Positions 1 to 10,926 of a stretch of 64,000 nucleotides of DNA are shown one piece after another; within the stretch, counting starts at the first letter, position 1, and every line of letters begins with the position of its first letter. The notes under the pieces are model-generated. The model did no database searches, was not told where the DNA came from, and was given only the letters and a program-made list of their open reading frames with translations. Source of the stretch: Anaeramoeba ignava (lineage: Eukaryota > Metamonada > Anaeramoebidae); the NCBI GenBank assembly GCA_028826165.1, contig JAPDFW010000081.1, positions 104,001 to 168,000 of the forward strand, read 5' to 3'. A program made the position numbers and the translations under genes.

Positions 1-2129
1 ACTTGGTATAAAAAAGACTCGTTTTCGTTCTGGATGCTCTTTTTCTTCTCAAAATCCCCGACGGGAATAACATCCAGAATGATGTAAATAAGCTCCAAAA
101 CAATTTCCACTTCCGAAAAATGCACCTGATTTCCTGAATTGATTGCCTCCATTATTGACTGGAGTAAATTTGTGTATAAATTCTCCACTGGGGAGCTCCA
201 TAACCGATATATGTTTCGGAATATTTTTAGAAGCTCGACTCGATATTGCTGGAAATCTTGTTCATAAGTGTCTGTGTTATAGAAATCATATTCGTCAGTA
301 AATTTCGAATTTGTAATCACAATCTCGATTACTTGAGAAACATATTCTTGTTGGCTTTCTGTCAGAATGGGCTTGTCTTGGTTCTGTTCAATACTCAAGC
401 TTTTTCTCCAAATCGGAGAGAAAACTAATAAATTCTGATAAAAAAGGTGTCAGTTCTCTTGCAAGAGAGATATTTCGCAGCGACGCAAATCGGAAGCAAA
501 CTGCAAGCCATCCTTCCAAATGACTCCAGATCTGCTCAACCATTTGGGCATCGTTGATGTTTTTTAGTATTTTGCTCGAGCATTCGCAGATCTTGAGTCC
601 AATCACGCCAACAATTTTGCTGATCCAAATGTAGAAATCAATATCATCTTCATTTGTTAATTCAATTGCCAAAATTCCTTCTTTGATTTGCAATTCTTCA
701 ATTAAATTTATTTTGGCTTCAGGATCCATTCCCTTTTTGATAATTTCCTGCAAACACATAAAGGCTCCTTCGCAGAATGTTTGCGGTGAAAAATACGAGG
801 ACATTTCACTGATAAAGTCTTGATCCACAACCAAGGATACTTCGAACCAATGGATATGAAGCGAGATTGCTCTGAAGCAATTATTAACAAATACTTCATT
901 TTCGTTTTTGGCCAATTTGATTGTTGAGAGAATCAACGGCACAATTGTTTCAAAAACGTTATTCAATCGGAGATCGTCTTTAATTTTGGATACTTCGTTT
1001 GGAGAGTGTATTTGATATGGTGATAAATAATAATCTAAGCTTTCCAAGATACGGTTAAGTGTATCAATTCTGTAGAATAATTGTTGGTTGTTTTCTGATT
1101 GATTAATAATTGTGATTAAATCTGTCCAAGCATTTGGCCATCTTTCAGGGAATTCAATCTTTGTTAATAATATGAATAATTGAGCGATTTTATTTTTGAA
1201 GACTAAATTTTACAAATAAATTTTACAAATAAATTTTATAAATAAATTTTATAAATAAATTTTAATTTCAAAATAAATTTTAATTTCAAAATGATTTCAA
1301 TTTTAATTTCCAAATGAATTTTATAAATAAATTTAAATTTCAATTTTAATTTCAAAATAAATTTTACAAATAAATTTTAATTTCCAAATGAATTTTACAA
1401 ATAAATTTTAATTTTAATTTCAAAATAAATTTTACAAAATAAATTTTTATAAATAAATTTCAAAATAATTTCAATTTTAATTTCAAAATAAATTTTATAA
1501 ATAAATTTCAATTTCAAAATAAATTTTATAAATAAACTTTATAAATGAATTTTATAAATAAATTTTAATTTTAAAATAAATTTTATAAATAAATTTTATA
1601 AATAAATTTTATAAATAAATTTTATAAATAAATTTTATAAATAAATTTTATAAATAAATTTTATAAATAAATTTTATAAATAAATTTTATAAATAAATTT
1701 TAATTTCAAAATGAATTTTATAAATAAATTTTATAAATAAAATCAATTTCAAAATAAATTTTATAAATAAATTTTAATTTCAAAATGAATTTTATAAATA
1801 AATTTTAATTTACAAATTGGTGCATTTGTGGAATTATTTATCCATTTCATAACCTCAAGTTTAAATTCATTAAGTTGATCACTACTAAATTGTGATGGGT
1901 TTTTTTCTAATGCTTCTGACAAAACTGATAATAAAAATATTAAAAGTTGTGAATTAACATTTTTTTTGTAAAAAACTCCATAAAAAGCTAATTTCCATGA
2001 ATCTGTTGTATTTTTAAATTCTTCTAAAAGTTGAACAACATCTTTTTGTTCTTCTTGTTTAATATTTGGGTTTGATGTTGTTAAAATTAATAATTTAAGT
2101 TCATCAAGCTGATGATCAAATTCTTCCAT
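1..2129 (-). CDS. XPOT: Exportin-T (tRNA export karyopherin), 5' part, runs off the window
   Basis: Carries mature tRNA out of the nucleus with RanGTP. Two exons are visible: 1814-2129 (start ATG at 2129) and 1..1202, joined by a GT-AG intron at 1203-1813. Landmarks of the exportin-T N-terminal half are present in order: an importin-beta-like first helix pair, FKNKIAQLF at the exon 2 start (family RNKAAQ-F), then WFEVSLVVDQDFI, KKGMDPEAK and EDDIDFYIWISKIVG. The order and spacing match the family. The reading frame breaks near 395-410: the frame ending LEKKLEY meets a TGA at 388-390, while the +1 frame continues open to base 1 with family-like sequence (a DEYDFYN...YRVELLKIF stretch). One extra base in the A-run would explain it. 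The C-terminal half lies outside the window. Divergent from the MCMDC2-like gene across a tandem array. Confidence 0.88.
1203..1813 (-). repeat. Exportin-T intron filled with a TTTTATAAATAAA-type simple repeat
   Basis: A 611-bp GT-AG intron made almost only of A and T, dominated by a 12-13 base unit of the form AAATTTTATAAAT. Variants with C (TTTACAAAT, AATTTCAAAAT) are interspersed. The non-repeat sequence on both sides is coding and joins in frame. Confidence 0.8.
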
Positions 2130-2200
2130 TAAAAAATTTGTTTTGTTTTGTTTTTTTTTTATAAATATTAAAAAAATGAAAAATGAAAAATGAAAAAAAT

Positions 2201-2610
2201 CAAAAATTTTTTCTTTTTCTTATTCTTTAAATTAAATGTCTGAATTCTCCTTTTTTTTAAATTAATTCTTTTTATTAATTTATTTAAAAAAATTAAAATT
2301 AATTTAATTATGTTAAATTTAATATTTATTTTTAATTATAAATTAATAAAATTTTAAATCAAAAATTTTTTCTTTTTCTTATTCTTTAAATTAAATGTCT
2401 GAATTCTCCTTTTTTTTAAATTAATTCTTTTTATTAATTTATTTAAAAAAATTAAAATTAATTTAATTATGTTAAATTTAATATTTATTTTTAATTATAA
2501 ATTAATGAAATTTTAAATCAAAAATTTTTTCTTTTTCTTATTCTTTAAATTAAATGTCTGAATTCTCCTTTTTTTTTAAATTAAATCTTTTTATTAATTT
2601 ATTTAAAAAA
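2201..2610. repeat. 159-bp tandem array between two divergent genes
   Basis: The block beginning TCAAAAATTTTTTCTTTTTC and containing TTAAATGTCTGAATTCTCC starts at about 2201, 2360 and 2519, giving two full copies and a partial third at an exact spacing of 159 bases. Copies are nearly identical, with a few single-base differences. It occupies the shared upstream region of exportin-T (-) and the MCMDC2-like gene (+), so it may hold promoter elements for both. No function is shown by the sequence. Confidence 0.85.
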
Positions 2611-2701
2611 AATTAAAAAAGATCTGCCAGAAAACATCCTTAAATTTAATTCAAAAAAAAAAAAAGTTCATTTGAAAATTTTTTTTTTTTTCATTTTAAA
2701 A

Positions 2702-4886
2702 ATGAATTTTGAAAAAGATCAAATTGAAATTTTTTTGGAAAATTGGTTAATTAATAACCTTTCTCAAATAATCTCTCAAATTCCTTCATTATTTGAAAAA
2801 AGAAATCAAAAAATTTGGATAATCAATTTAAAAATTGATTTAATGATTTTAGCAGATCTTAATCGTAAAAATAATCAAAATTCTTTTTCTTTTTTGTTGA
2901 ATTTTAATTTTAATTTTAATTTTATTTTTAGCTTTATTTGCAATGTTTATTCTGAAATTTTTTCAACCTGATCTGATCAAATTAACAAGAAAGAAATTAA
3001 GAAAAATTCTCCAAGAAAGAAATCTAATTCCTTTTTTAAATTCTTCTAAATTAATTAAGGTCAATTTAAGATTGAAATCTCTTCCTTTCAAAAAGTAATT
3101 ATTTTCATGTTTTTTTTCTTTCATTTTTCTTTAAAAATTAATCGATTTTCATTCAAAGTCTTCATCTTCAAATAAATGAAATTAATTCCCAAAAAACAAA
3201 AATCCAAAATCCACTTTCTCAATTGATCTCATTTTGTGGAATTGTTCTTCAAAAAGAAGAACCAGCAAATGAAATTTACAGTAAACTTTTTTATTGTTCA
3301 AAATGCAAAAAAATCAAAATCCAAATAGAAAAAGAAACAGAAAAAGGAAAAGGAAAAGGAAAAGGTTATTTTGTTTGTAAAAAATGTTATGTCAGAATGA
3401 AAGAAGATCTTACTAGAAGAGAATACATAGAAACTCAATCAATCCTAGTTTCCCAAGATTTAAATTTCAAGAAAAATGCCACTTCAGAAATCTCTTCAAA
3501 AATTTCTTCAAGAACTTTCATTTGGGTTGATTTATCAGAAGATTTGTTAAAAAAAGATATTCCCATTGGAAGTTTTGTAAATGTCATTGGATTTCTTCAA
3601 TTCCAATTTCTTTTAAATTCAAAACCAAGAACAGGAGATCTCAAGGTTAATGCAAATCAAATCAAATTATTGAATCATGAGAATTTGAGAAAACAATCTC
3701 TTCTTGATCTCAAATCAAAATCAAAATCAAACTTTGATCAAATTTTTCTTCATTTCCAAAACAAAAAAAGGAAAATTCAAATCTTTAAGGAAAAATTAAT
3801 TGATCCTTTTCTCAAATTTTTAACACCAGAAGATACTTTTTCAAAATTAAAAATTGCGTTATTAGTTTGCTTAGTTTCTATCAATCAGTTTCATATCCTT
3901 GTTATTGGAGGTAAAAATTGTATATTTTTTCTTTTCTTGATTTATTTACTTATTCCAAAAAAAAAAAAAAAGATCATGGAGGATTAATTCAGGAAATTAT
4001 CAAAGAAGCAATTTCTCACAATCATTGTTATTATATCCATTCTGTGAATAAAAATTCTTCTTCTTTATCACTTTCAATTCTAATGGCAAGAGATGGAATT
4101 TTGTTTGTTCCTCTTTTAGAAGAAATGAATAAAAAGGATCTTTCCATTTTGAAACATGCAATGGAAGGGGAAATTTCAATTAATAATATCAAAACAACAA
4201 CTAGATGCAAAATAATTTGCCAATCATATAATCATATTTTATCAAAAACAAATCAGAACAAGAAATCTTTGCCTAAAAATATTCTTGATAAATTCCATCT
4301 TATTGTTGAAAACCAAGACAAAGTGGATCATGGAACAGATGAAATTTTCTCAAATCAAATATTTTCCAAATTAAAAAATGAGGAAGAAAATATCCAACAA
4401 AAAAAAGATGATCAGAATCGAAAACTACTTTTCTCTCTTTTTATTCAATTCGCACAATTTGAAATCAAACCACAATTTACTGAATTGGCAAACAAATTGA
4501 TTCAGTCCTATTTTGTTTCTTGTCGAAAAATGATGGAGGAAAATGTTTTTGGAAATGGAAATGGAATTAGACCAATTTCTCTTGATTCACTAACTCAAAT
4601 TTCCATTTGCATTGCTCAATTATCTTTGTCCCAAAAAGTAACTTTGCAAGATGCAATTATCAGTATTTGGATCTTTGAAGAAAATTTACTTTCTGAATCA
4701 GGAAAGGCGTTTATTCTTTCTCGTCAAGAATCACATGGAAAATGTTCTCTTTCTGATCTTTGTTTGATTCAACCAAAAAAAGATTCTTCAAATTTAATCA
4801 AATTCCAATTCCAAAATTTCTCAAATCAATTAATTCAATTCTGTCAAACTCATACTGATTTTCAAATAGAAGACGATGAAATTTAA
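2702..4886 (+). CDS. MCMDC2-like degenerate MCM-family protein
   Basis: Four exons join in frame: 2702-2864, 2932-3094, 3159-3910 and 3973-4886, giving about 663 aa. Human MCMDC2 is of similar length (about 680 aa by memory). The N-terminal part carries an MCM OB-fold with a four-cysteine zinc finger (FYCSKCKK ... YFVCKKCYVR) and a following VGSFVNV-type strand. The AAA+ part starts at HILVIGD across the last exon join. There the Walker A loop reads GDHGGLIQE, lacking the GKS/T of active MCMs. Later MCM landmarks remain (GILFVPLLEEM, AMEGEISINN), and no arginine finger is obvious. MCMDC2 proteins act in meiotic recombination and are catalytically degenerate. That role here is inferred from family resemblance. 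Only 45 bases separate it from the next same-strand gene. Confidence 0.72.
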
Positions 4887-4931
4887 ATTCAAAAAAAAAT
4901 TTTTTTCATTTTTCATTTTTCATTTTTAAAA

Positions 4932-7900
4932 ATGTTTCCAAATCAAAATTTAATTATTGAATCAACTCAAAAACAAAAAAAAATATTTCTTCCATTAGGA
5001 AAAGCTATTCGAATTGCAATTACAGCAACAGTAAAAGAATTTGAGGAAGGAAAACTTAATCCAACAAGTTAGTATTTATTCTTTGTTTTTTCTCTTTCCA
5101 TAAATTCAGAATTAAAAATTAAAATCAAAATTATATCATGAATTAAATAGCTCCTGTTGGATATGCACTTGAAGCAATTTATTCTTCATATCAAAGTTAT
5201 AACGAAAAAAAAGAAATTGCACAAGCAATGCTGATTCCAATTATGGAATTCTTAATGAAACAAAAAACACGAAAAGAAAAAGAGAAATGTTTTATGATTA
5301 CAAAATGGCTTTTTCGAATAGATTCGCAGAAATTTCTAGAATCAATGGAAGCAATTCTCGCTGATATTTCCAATAAAACAGTTTTACTTGGATGTGTATT
5401 GACGATTATTGATATTGTTGAATCAGAAACAGCAAAAAACGAGATGAGGAAAAAAAGTATGGTGTCAAAAAAAGAAGCAGAAAATCCATCATTTATCATT
5501 GAAGTTGAGCTAGATGAGAAAAGCAGAAAGAACGCAAAGCGTTTAGATCAAAAGGAGACAAGGGACTTTCCGTTCCTAAATATCTTTAGTAAATTTCTGA
5601 AAAAAGCACAAGATATTGTTGTGCTATATTCTGTTGTGGACAAAGAAACAGGGAAAAAGCAGCCAATCATCCTAACAATGAAAGCTGCTGAATTGATGTT
5701 ATCTATTTTACTCCATTTCGCTTCAGTCTCGCTAGCTTGGGATGGAGATGATGATTACGCCTTTGAAAATCTCGAATCAAGTATTTTTGTGATGAGTTCT
5801 TTGGCTGAATGGTACTCAGTGCATTATCCCTTGTTCTATATTGGGATTGAAAACGTTGTAGAAATTTTATATCAAATACAAAAAATTCAAGAGATTATAA
5901 AATCGCAAAAAAACGAGCATTTAGAAAAATTCATGGAAGAAAGCGATTCATTAATGAAGATCAAGAAATTCTTCAATTACTCAATGTATATCTACATACC
6001 TTTTATCAGAGAATCCAATCCATTGATGGGAGATTCTCGAGCAATTCTAAGAGAGTTGGAATCGTTAGTCTACTTGATTGGCTCAACTCAAAATCCAGAA
6101 AGTTACAACCAAAGCGAAAATGAGCCAAGTGAAGAAGAAACAGAAGAGATTCTCCACAGAGCCTTTATTTCTTTATCACTTTTGCTTGGCAAATTAAAAC
6201 AATCCAAAATCAAGAAAATTTTCTTTTCTTCTCAGAAAAACATTCTGTCGGTCTTGCTTAACTGCTGTATTACTCAGATAAGATCACCTCCAAGCAAAAA
6301 GAAGAAGAATAAAATTCTTGAGAAGATTCAAAAGGAAAAAATGAACAAAAACCAGGAAAGTATTTTGGGGACAAATGCTATTGCTTCACATATTTTGAGA
6401 CTAACACTAAGAATTTCAGGTAGAGAGCAAATGGATTCAATTGTGACTCATCTGATGTCATTAATTACAGAGAAGGATTCAGCAACATTTGTTGCTATAA
6501 TTTTGATTGCAGAGTTTGCGACTGAAAATCCTGCGAATATTCTTGGCGAAATTTTCGATAAGCTTGAATCCAGCAACAAAATTGAACGAGAAAATGCGCT
6601 TTTGATTATAGAAGAGATCTTTATAATCAACAACAAGTTCCAGACAAAGGCTCAGAAAAGTAGCAAAAAAGAGGGAGAGCAATTAATTGAGTTATCACGC
6701 GATGGAGTTTCCCAAAAAATACGAGCAAATCCAAAAATTCTGCTCAATGAACTATCGTTTCATTTGCTGCGCAGACTTCATGACGAAGAACTTACTCTTC
6801 GTGCAAAAACGTCTCATTTATTTTCTTTTTTGGATCCTGATTTTATAGTTAGCAAATTGATTTTAGAAATGAACCACAAGGATGGGCGTGTTCGTTCAGC
6901 AGCAGATTCTGCTTTATTAGATATTTTGATGTATAACCAAAACACACTTACTGTATTAAATGTGATTATTGACAAACTTTCAGAACTTACTTCTTTATCG
7001 GAACAAAACCAAAAGAATCCGAAGTTATCTACACCTTTAAATCCAGGTAAAATTTCCACAAAATGGCAAACTAAACAAGCACTTGATCCTGAGTTAGTTT
7101 TTCGGATAATTAAGAAGTGGTGTGATTATACTTCGCAAAGTAGTTTTTTTGCTCAAAAAATGATTTGGGTTCCAATATTAGATGGATTGATTGATAGTTT
7201 TTTTCAAACTCCTGAGAATCATATCAAAGTTAAATTATTTTCTATAATTTCTTTATATGTTAAGAATTATGTTTGTTTATTGTTACCTAAAATCAATTTA
7301 AAAATGGAAGTTCAGAAGAAATTAGATCTCAAACTTCTTGAATTTGAAACAGAGAAAGAAAAAGAAAAAGACACAGAAATTAAGAATATTTTATTTGAAA
7401 GATTAGCGCCATTATTAGTTCTTAAAGCTTTATCACCTTTTGATTATTGGAAAGGAGATATAAATGAAAATGAAAATGAAAATGAAAATGAAATTAAAAA
7501 TATAAATGAAAATGAAAATGAAAATATAAATGAAAATATAAATGAAATTCAAATTAAAAATGAAAATCAAAATATAAATGAAATAGAAAATGAAATTATA
7601 AATGAAATAGAAAATGAAAATCAAAATCAAAATCAAAATATAATTGAAAATATAATTGAAAATCAAAATATAATTCAACAAAAAAACTCTGTTTCAATTT
7701 TGCAAAATCTTCTTTTAGAAAGAATGATCGAAGATGTAGAATATCATCAAATACGCAGATTATCATCAGAAATTTATGCATTATTACCAATTCCATTTTC
7801 AAATAAATTTACAAATCTAATTCAAAATTTAGAAAAATTTTTCCAAGAATCACAATATTATAAAACAAAAGTTATAATCTTTTCGATATGCAATTATTTT

Positions 7901-8614
7901 ACATTTATCAAGAATGAAAACATATTCAAATTAAAAGAAGATCGAAAAACAATAAATAATATTGTTGAATTTCTTCTGAAATTTTTTAAAGAATATCCAA
8001 ATCGAGCAAATAAAAAAACTGAGAATGAAGAACTTGAAAAACTCAGACAAGGATCAATAGATTGTTTATCTTTAGTTATTTCTGCTCATGTAGAATTTTC
8101 TGAACAAGATTTAATACGAAAATTATTAACAAAATTTCCAAATGAAATTGGGAAAGAAGAAGAATTTTTACAAGTATCAATAATAGGAGGATTTATATCA
8201 AGTATACAAAAATTATCACCAAAATCATTATTCGTTTTATGTGAATGGATTATCCCAGAAGTTTTGAAGCAATCTGATTCACAACCCAAGTTATTGATTA
8301 GATCAGGTTTTCTTGAGTTACTTTTTAGTATTAGTTATCAACTTAAAAATTCACTTTATAATTTTATTTCTATTGGTGATCTTTATGATGTTTCAATGAA
8401 GGCTTGTTCAGTTAGTAATTTTAGTAGGATTAGATTTGTTGGTTTAAAATTGATTGGTTTTCTTTTAACTTTTGCAAAAGAACTTCTTGAAATTCGTCCC
8501 AAATTTATTTTTGAAGTTACTTATATTCTTCAATCAATTTCTAATATTGATTCAGATCCAAATAATCAACAAATTGCACAAAAATTATTTGAAGTTTTAA
8601 ATGGAGATTTTTAG
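4932..8614 (+). CDS. Large HEAT/ARM-repeat protein, unassigned family
   Basis: Exons 4932-5067 and 5151-8614 join in frame (donor GTTAGT, acceptor AAATAG) for about 1199 aa. The protein is built of amphipathic helical pairs throughout, such as the stretches around 6370-6660 and 6760-7000 (LLRRLHDEELTLRAKTSHLF, DGRVRSAADSALLDIL), typical of HEAT repeats. No signal peptide or membrane segment is seen. An Asn/Glu low-complexity insertion encoded at 7463-7690 (NENEN and NQNQN runs) interrupts the solenoid. A motif ERLAPLLVLKAL precedes the insertion. I could not place it confidently in a named family. Large HEAT proteins such as MEI1/PRD1, focadhesin or condensin-type subunits are alternatives. 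It lies 45 bases behind the MCMDC2-like gene on the same strand and converges with the NDRG gene. Confidence 0.8.
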
Positions 8615-8639
8615 ATTTTTTTATTTTTTTTTTTAGATT

Positions 8640-9445
8640 TGTAGAATAAAATAAAACTATTTTCTAAATTTATTTCATTTTCAATTTGATTTTCTAAATT
8701 GATTTTAATTTTAATTTTAATTTTAATTTTGATTTTTATTTTGATTTTTAATTTCATTTTCATTTTGATTTTCATTTTGATTTTCATTTTCTAAATTTAT
8801 TTTAATTTTGATTTTTAATTTGATTTTAATTTTCATTTTCATTTTCATTTTCATTTTCATTTTGATTTTGATTTTGATTTTCATTTTCATTTTGATTTTG
8901 ATTTTGATTTTGATTTTGATTTTGATTTTCATTTTCTAAATTGATTTTATTTTCATTTTCATTTTGATTTTGATTTTGATTTTGATTTTGATTTTGATTT
9001 TGATTTTGATTTTGATTTTGATTTTGATTTTGATTTTGATTTTGATTTTGATTTTGATTTTGATTTTGATTTTGATTTTGATTTTGATTTTGATTTTGAT
9101 TTTAATTTTCATTTTCATTTTCATTTTTAATTTCATTTATATTTTCATTTTAATTTTTATTTTCATTTTCATTTTCATTTTGATTTTCATTTTGATTTTG
9201 ATTTTGATTTTGATTTTCATTTTCATTTTCATTTTAATTTTGATTTTGATTTTTATTTTGATTTTCATTTTCTAAATTTATTTTCATTTTCTAAATTGAT
9301 TTTATTTTCATTTTCATTTTCATTTTTAATTTCATTTATATTTTCATTTTAATTTTTATTTTCATTTTCATTTTCATTTTGATTTTCATTTTGATTTTGA
9401 TTTTGATTTTCATTTTCATTTTCATTTTGATTTTTATTTTGATTT
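8640..9445. repeat. Hexamer-derived ATTTTC/ATTTTG repeat downstream of the NDRG stop
   Basis: About 800 bp of near-perfect 6-base units (ATTTTG, ATTTTC, ATTTTA on the + strand; AAAATCA and AAAATGA on the - strand). It continues the same repeat that codes the Asn-rich tail of the NDRG-family protein, beyond its stop at 9446. On the minus strand one frame would read N/Q/E/K-rich, including LENEN segments identical in style to the tail. It is either 3' UTR or coding tail cut off by a frame change. Confidence 0.75.
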
Positions 9446-10846
9446 TCATTTTCTAAATTTATTTTCATTTTCTAAATTGATTTTATTTTCATTTTTATTT
9501 TTATTTTGATTTTCATTTTCATTTTTAATTTCATTTTGATTTTGATTTTCATTTTGATTTTGATTTTTATTTTGATTTTCATTTTTAATTTGAATTTCAT
9601 TTATATTTTCATTTTCATTTTCATTTTCATTTTCATTTTCATTTTCATTTTCATTTTCATTTTCATTTTCATTTTGATTTTGGTTTTGATTTTGATTTCG
9701 ATTTTGATTTTGATTTTGATTTTGATTTTGATTTTGATTTTGATTTTGATTTTGATTTTCATTTTCTAAATTTATTTTATTTTGATTTTGATTTTGATTT
9801 TGATTTTGATTTTCATTTTCATTTTTATTTTTATTTTCATTTTGATTTTGATTTTGATTTTGATTTTCATTTTCAATTTCATTTTGATTTCGATTTTTTG
9901 CTAAACTAGTTGATGAAGTTATATATTTATTTAAATGTATATATCCAATTCCAATAAAAAAGAGAATAAGAGGATTAACCAAAATATCAGGATCTTCCAA
10001 AGTAATCAAAGCGCCTTTAGAATCCAATTTAAGAAGAGTAGAAGAAACTTTATTAAACAAAGAGTAAAAAGTGATAGAATCTTCCAAATCTTGAGATTCA
10101 TTACCAACAATAAAAAGTGAATCCAAATCAAAAACATTTTTATATTTATCAGAATCAATTTTTTCACGAGAAGAATAGGCACGAATATATTCACTAACTG
10201 AAACAGGATTAAGTTTAGAAATTTGCAATTTGAAATTTTCCAAAAGATCCAAATTTGATTTAATTGTTTCAGAACTGAAGAATTTTTGAACAAAAGAATC
10301 AACAACATAATCAGTGATTCCCCAAATATTCATGATTTTCAAAATATATTGAAATTTTCCCCACTCAATCCAACCTTGAGTAGAAGATGTTCCTCCAAAA
10401 AAAATAAGCGCCTTAACCGATTTAATATTATTGCAAGCAAAACGAAATAGAACTAAATTTCCAGCTCCAATTCCAAGTAAAATGAGATTTTCAAGTTTTA
10501 AATGATGAACTATATTTTCAACATGTTTTGATAATTTTTCAAGTGTAAATTTTCCAATTTTTTTCTTTGTTATTTTGTTTCCAAATTCATGATAAGGTGC
10601 TTCAACATGAACAAAATGAAAGTTTTTCAGGATTTTTTGTTGAACTATTGGATGTGATATAAAAGTTTGGAAACTCATTTGATAATTTGAGAAAATATCA
10701 TGAAATGTTAATATTGTTGGTAGTTTTTCATCTCCATCAATATAAACATGAATTGGTATGTTTTCTGATTGAATTATTTTATGTTTTGTATTTGGATCTA
10801 ATTCAAAAAAACTTTTTGATTTTTCTAAATCTTCAAATAAATCCAT
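9446..10846 (-). CDS. NDRG-family alpha/beta-hydrolase-fold protein with Asn-rich tail
   Basis: A single exon of 466 aa. NDRG proteins are alpha/beta-hydrolase-fold proteins without a working catalytic triad, linked to stress and membrane traffic. Family landmarks: TILTFHDIFSNYQMSFQ (NDRG LTYHDIG-NH), HFVHVEAPYHEFG (family VDAPGQ-EGA), LLGIGAGN at the nucleophile elbow (no GxSxG serine) and GGTSSTQGWIEW (family GW-DW). A hydrophobic stretch near residues 285-305 (LVNPLILFFIGIGYIHL) might be a membrane segment. From about residue 318 on, the protein is a run of NQ, NE and NK dipeptides with LENE interruptions, encoded by 6-base repeats. The stop at 9446 arises where the repeat changes frame. 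Upstream it is divergent from bystin with 80 bases between. Confidence 0.82.
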   Translation of the reverse strand: MDLFEDLEKSKSFFELDPNTKHKIIQSENIPIHVYIDGDEKLPTILTFHDIFSNYQMSFQTFISHPIVQQKILKNFHFVHVEAPYHEFGNKITKKKIGKFTLEKLSKHVENIVHHLKLENLILLGIGAGNLVLFRFACNNIKSVKALIFFGGTSSTQGWIEWGKFQYILKIMNIWGITDYVVDSFVQKFFSSETIKSNLDLLENFKLQISKLNPVSVSEYIRAYSSREKIDSDKYKNVFDLDSLFIVGNESQDLEDSITFYSLFNKVSSTLLKLDSKGALITLEDPDILVNPLILFFIGIGYIHLNKYITSSTSLAKNRNQNEIENENQNQNQNQNENKNKNENENQNQNQNQNQNKINLENENQNQNQNQNQNQNQNQNQNRNQNQNQNQNENENENENENENENENENENENINEIQIKNENQNKNQNQNENQNQNEIKNENENQNKNKNENKINLENENKFRK

Positions 10847-10926
10847 TTAAAAATAAAAAGAAAAAATAAAAAATAAAAAATTAAAAATTTTTTTTTCATT
10901 TTTTTTCTTTTTCTAAAATAATAAAA

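Noticed and set aside
8964-9275. Long open frames of alternating I/L/F on the + strand across the hexamer repeats
   Set aside because: They exist only because the repeat has no stop in that frame. No start context or non-repeat sequence, and they overlap the NDRG tail repeat on the other strand.
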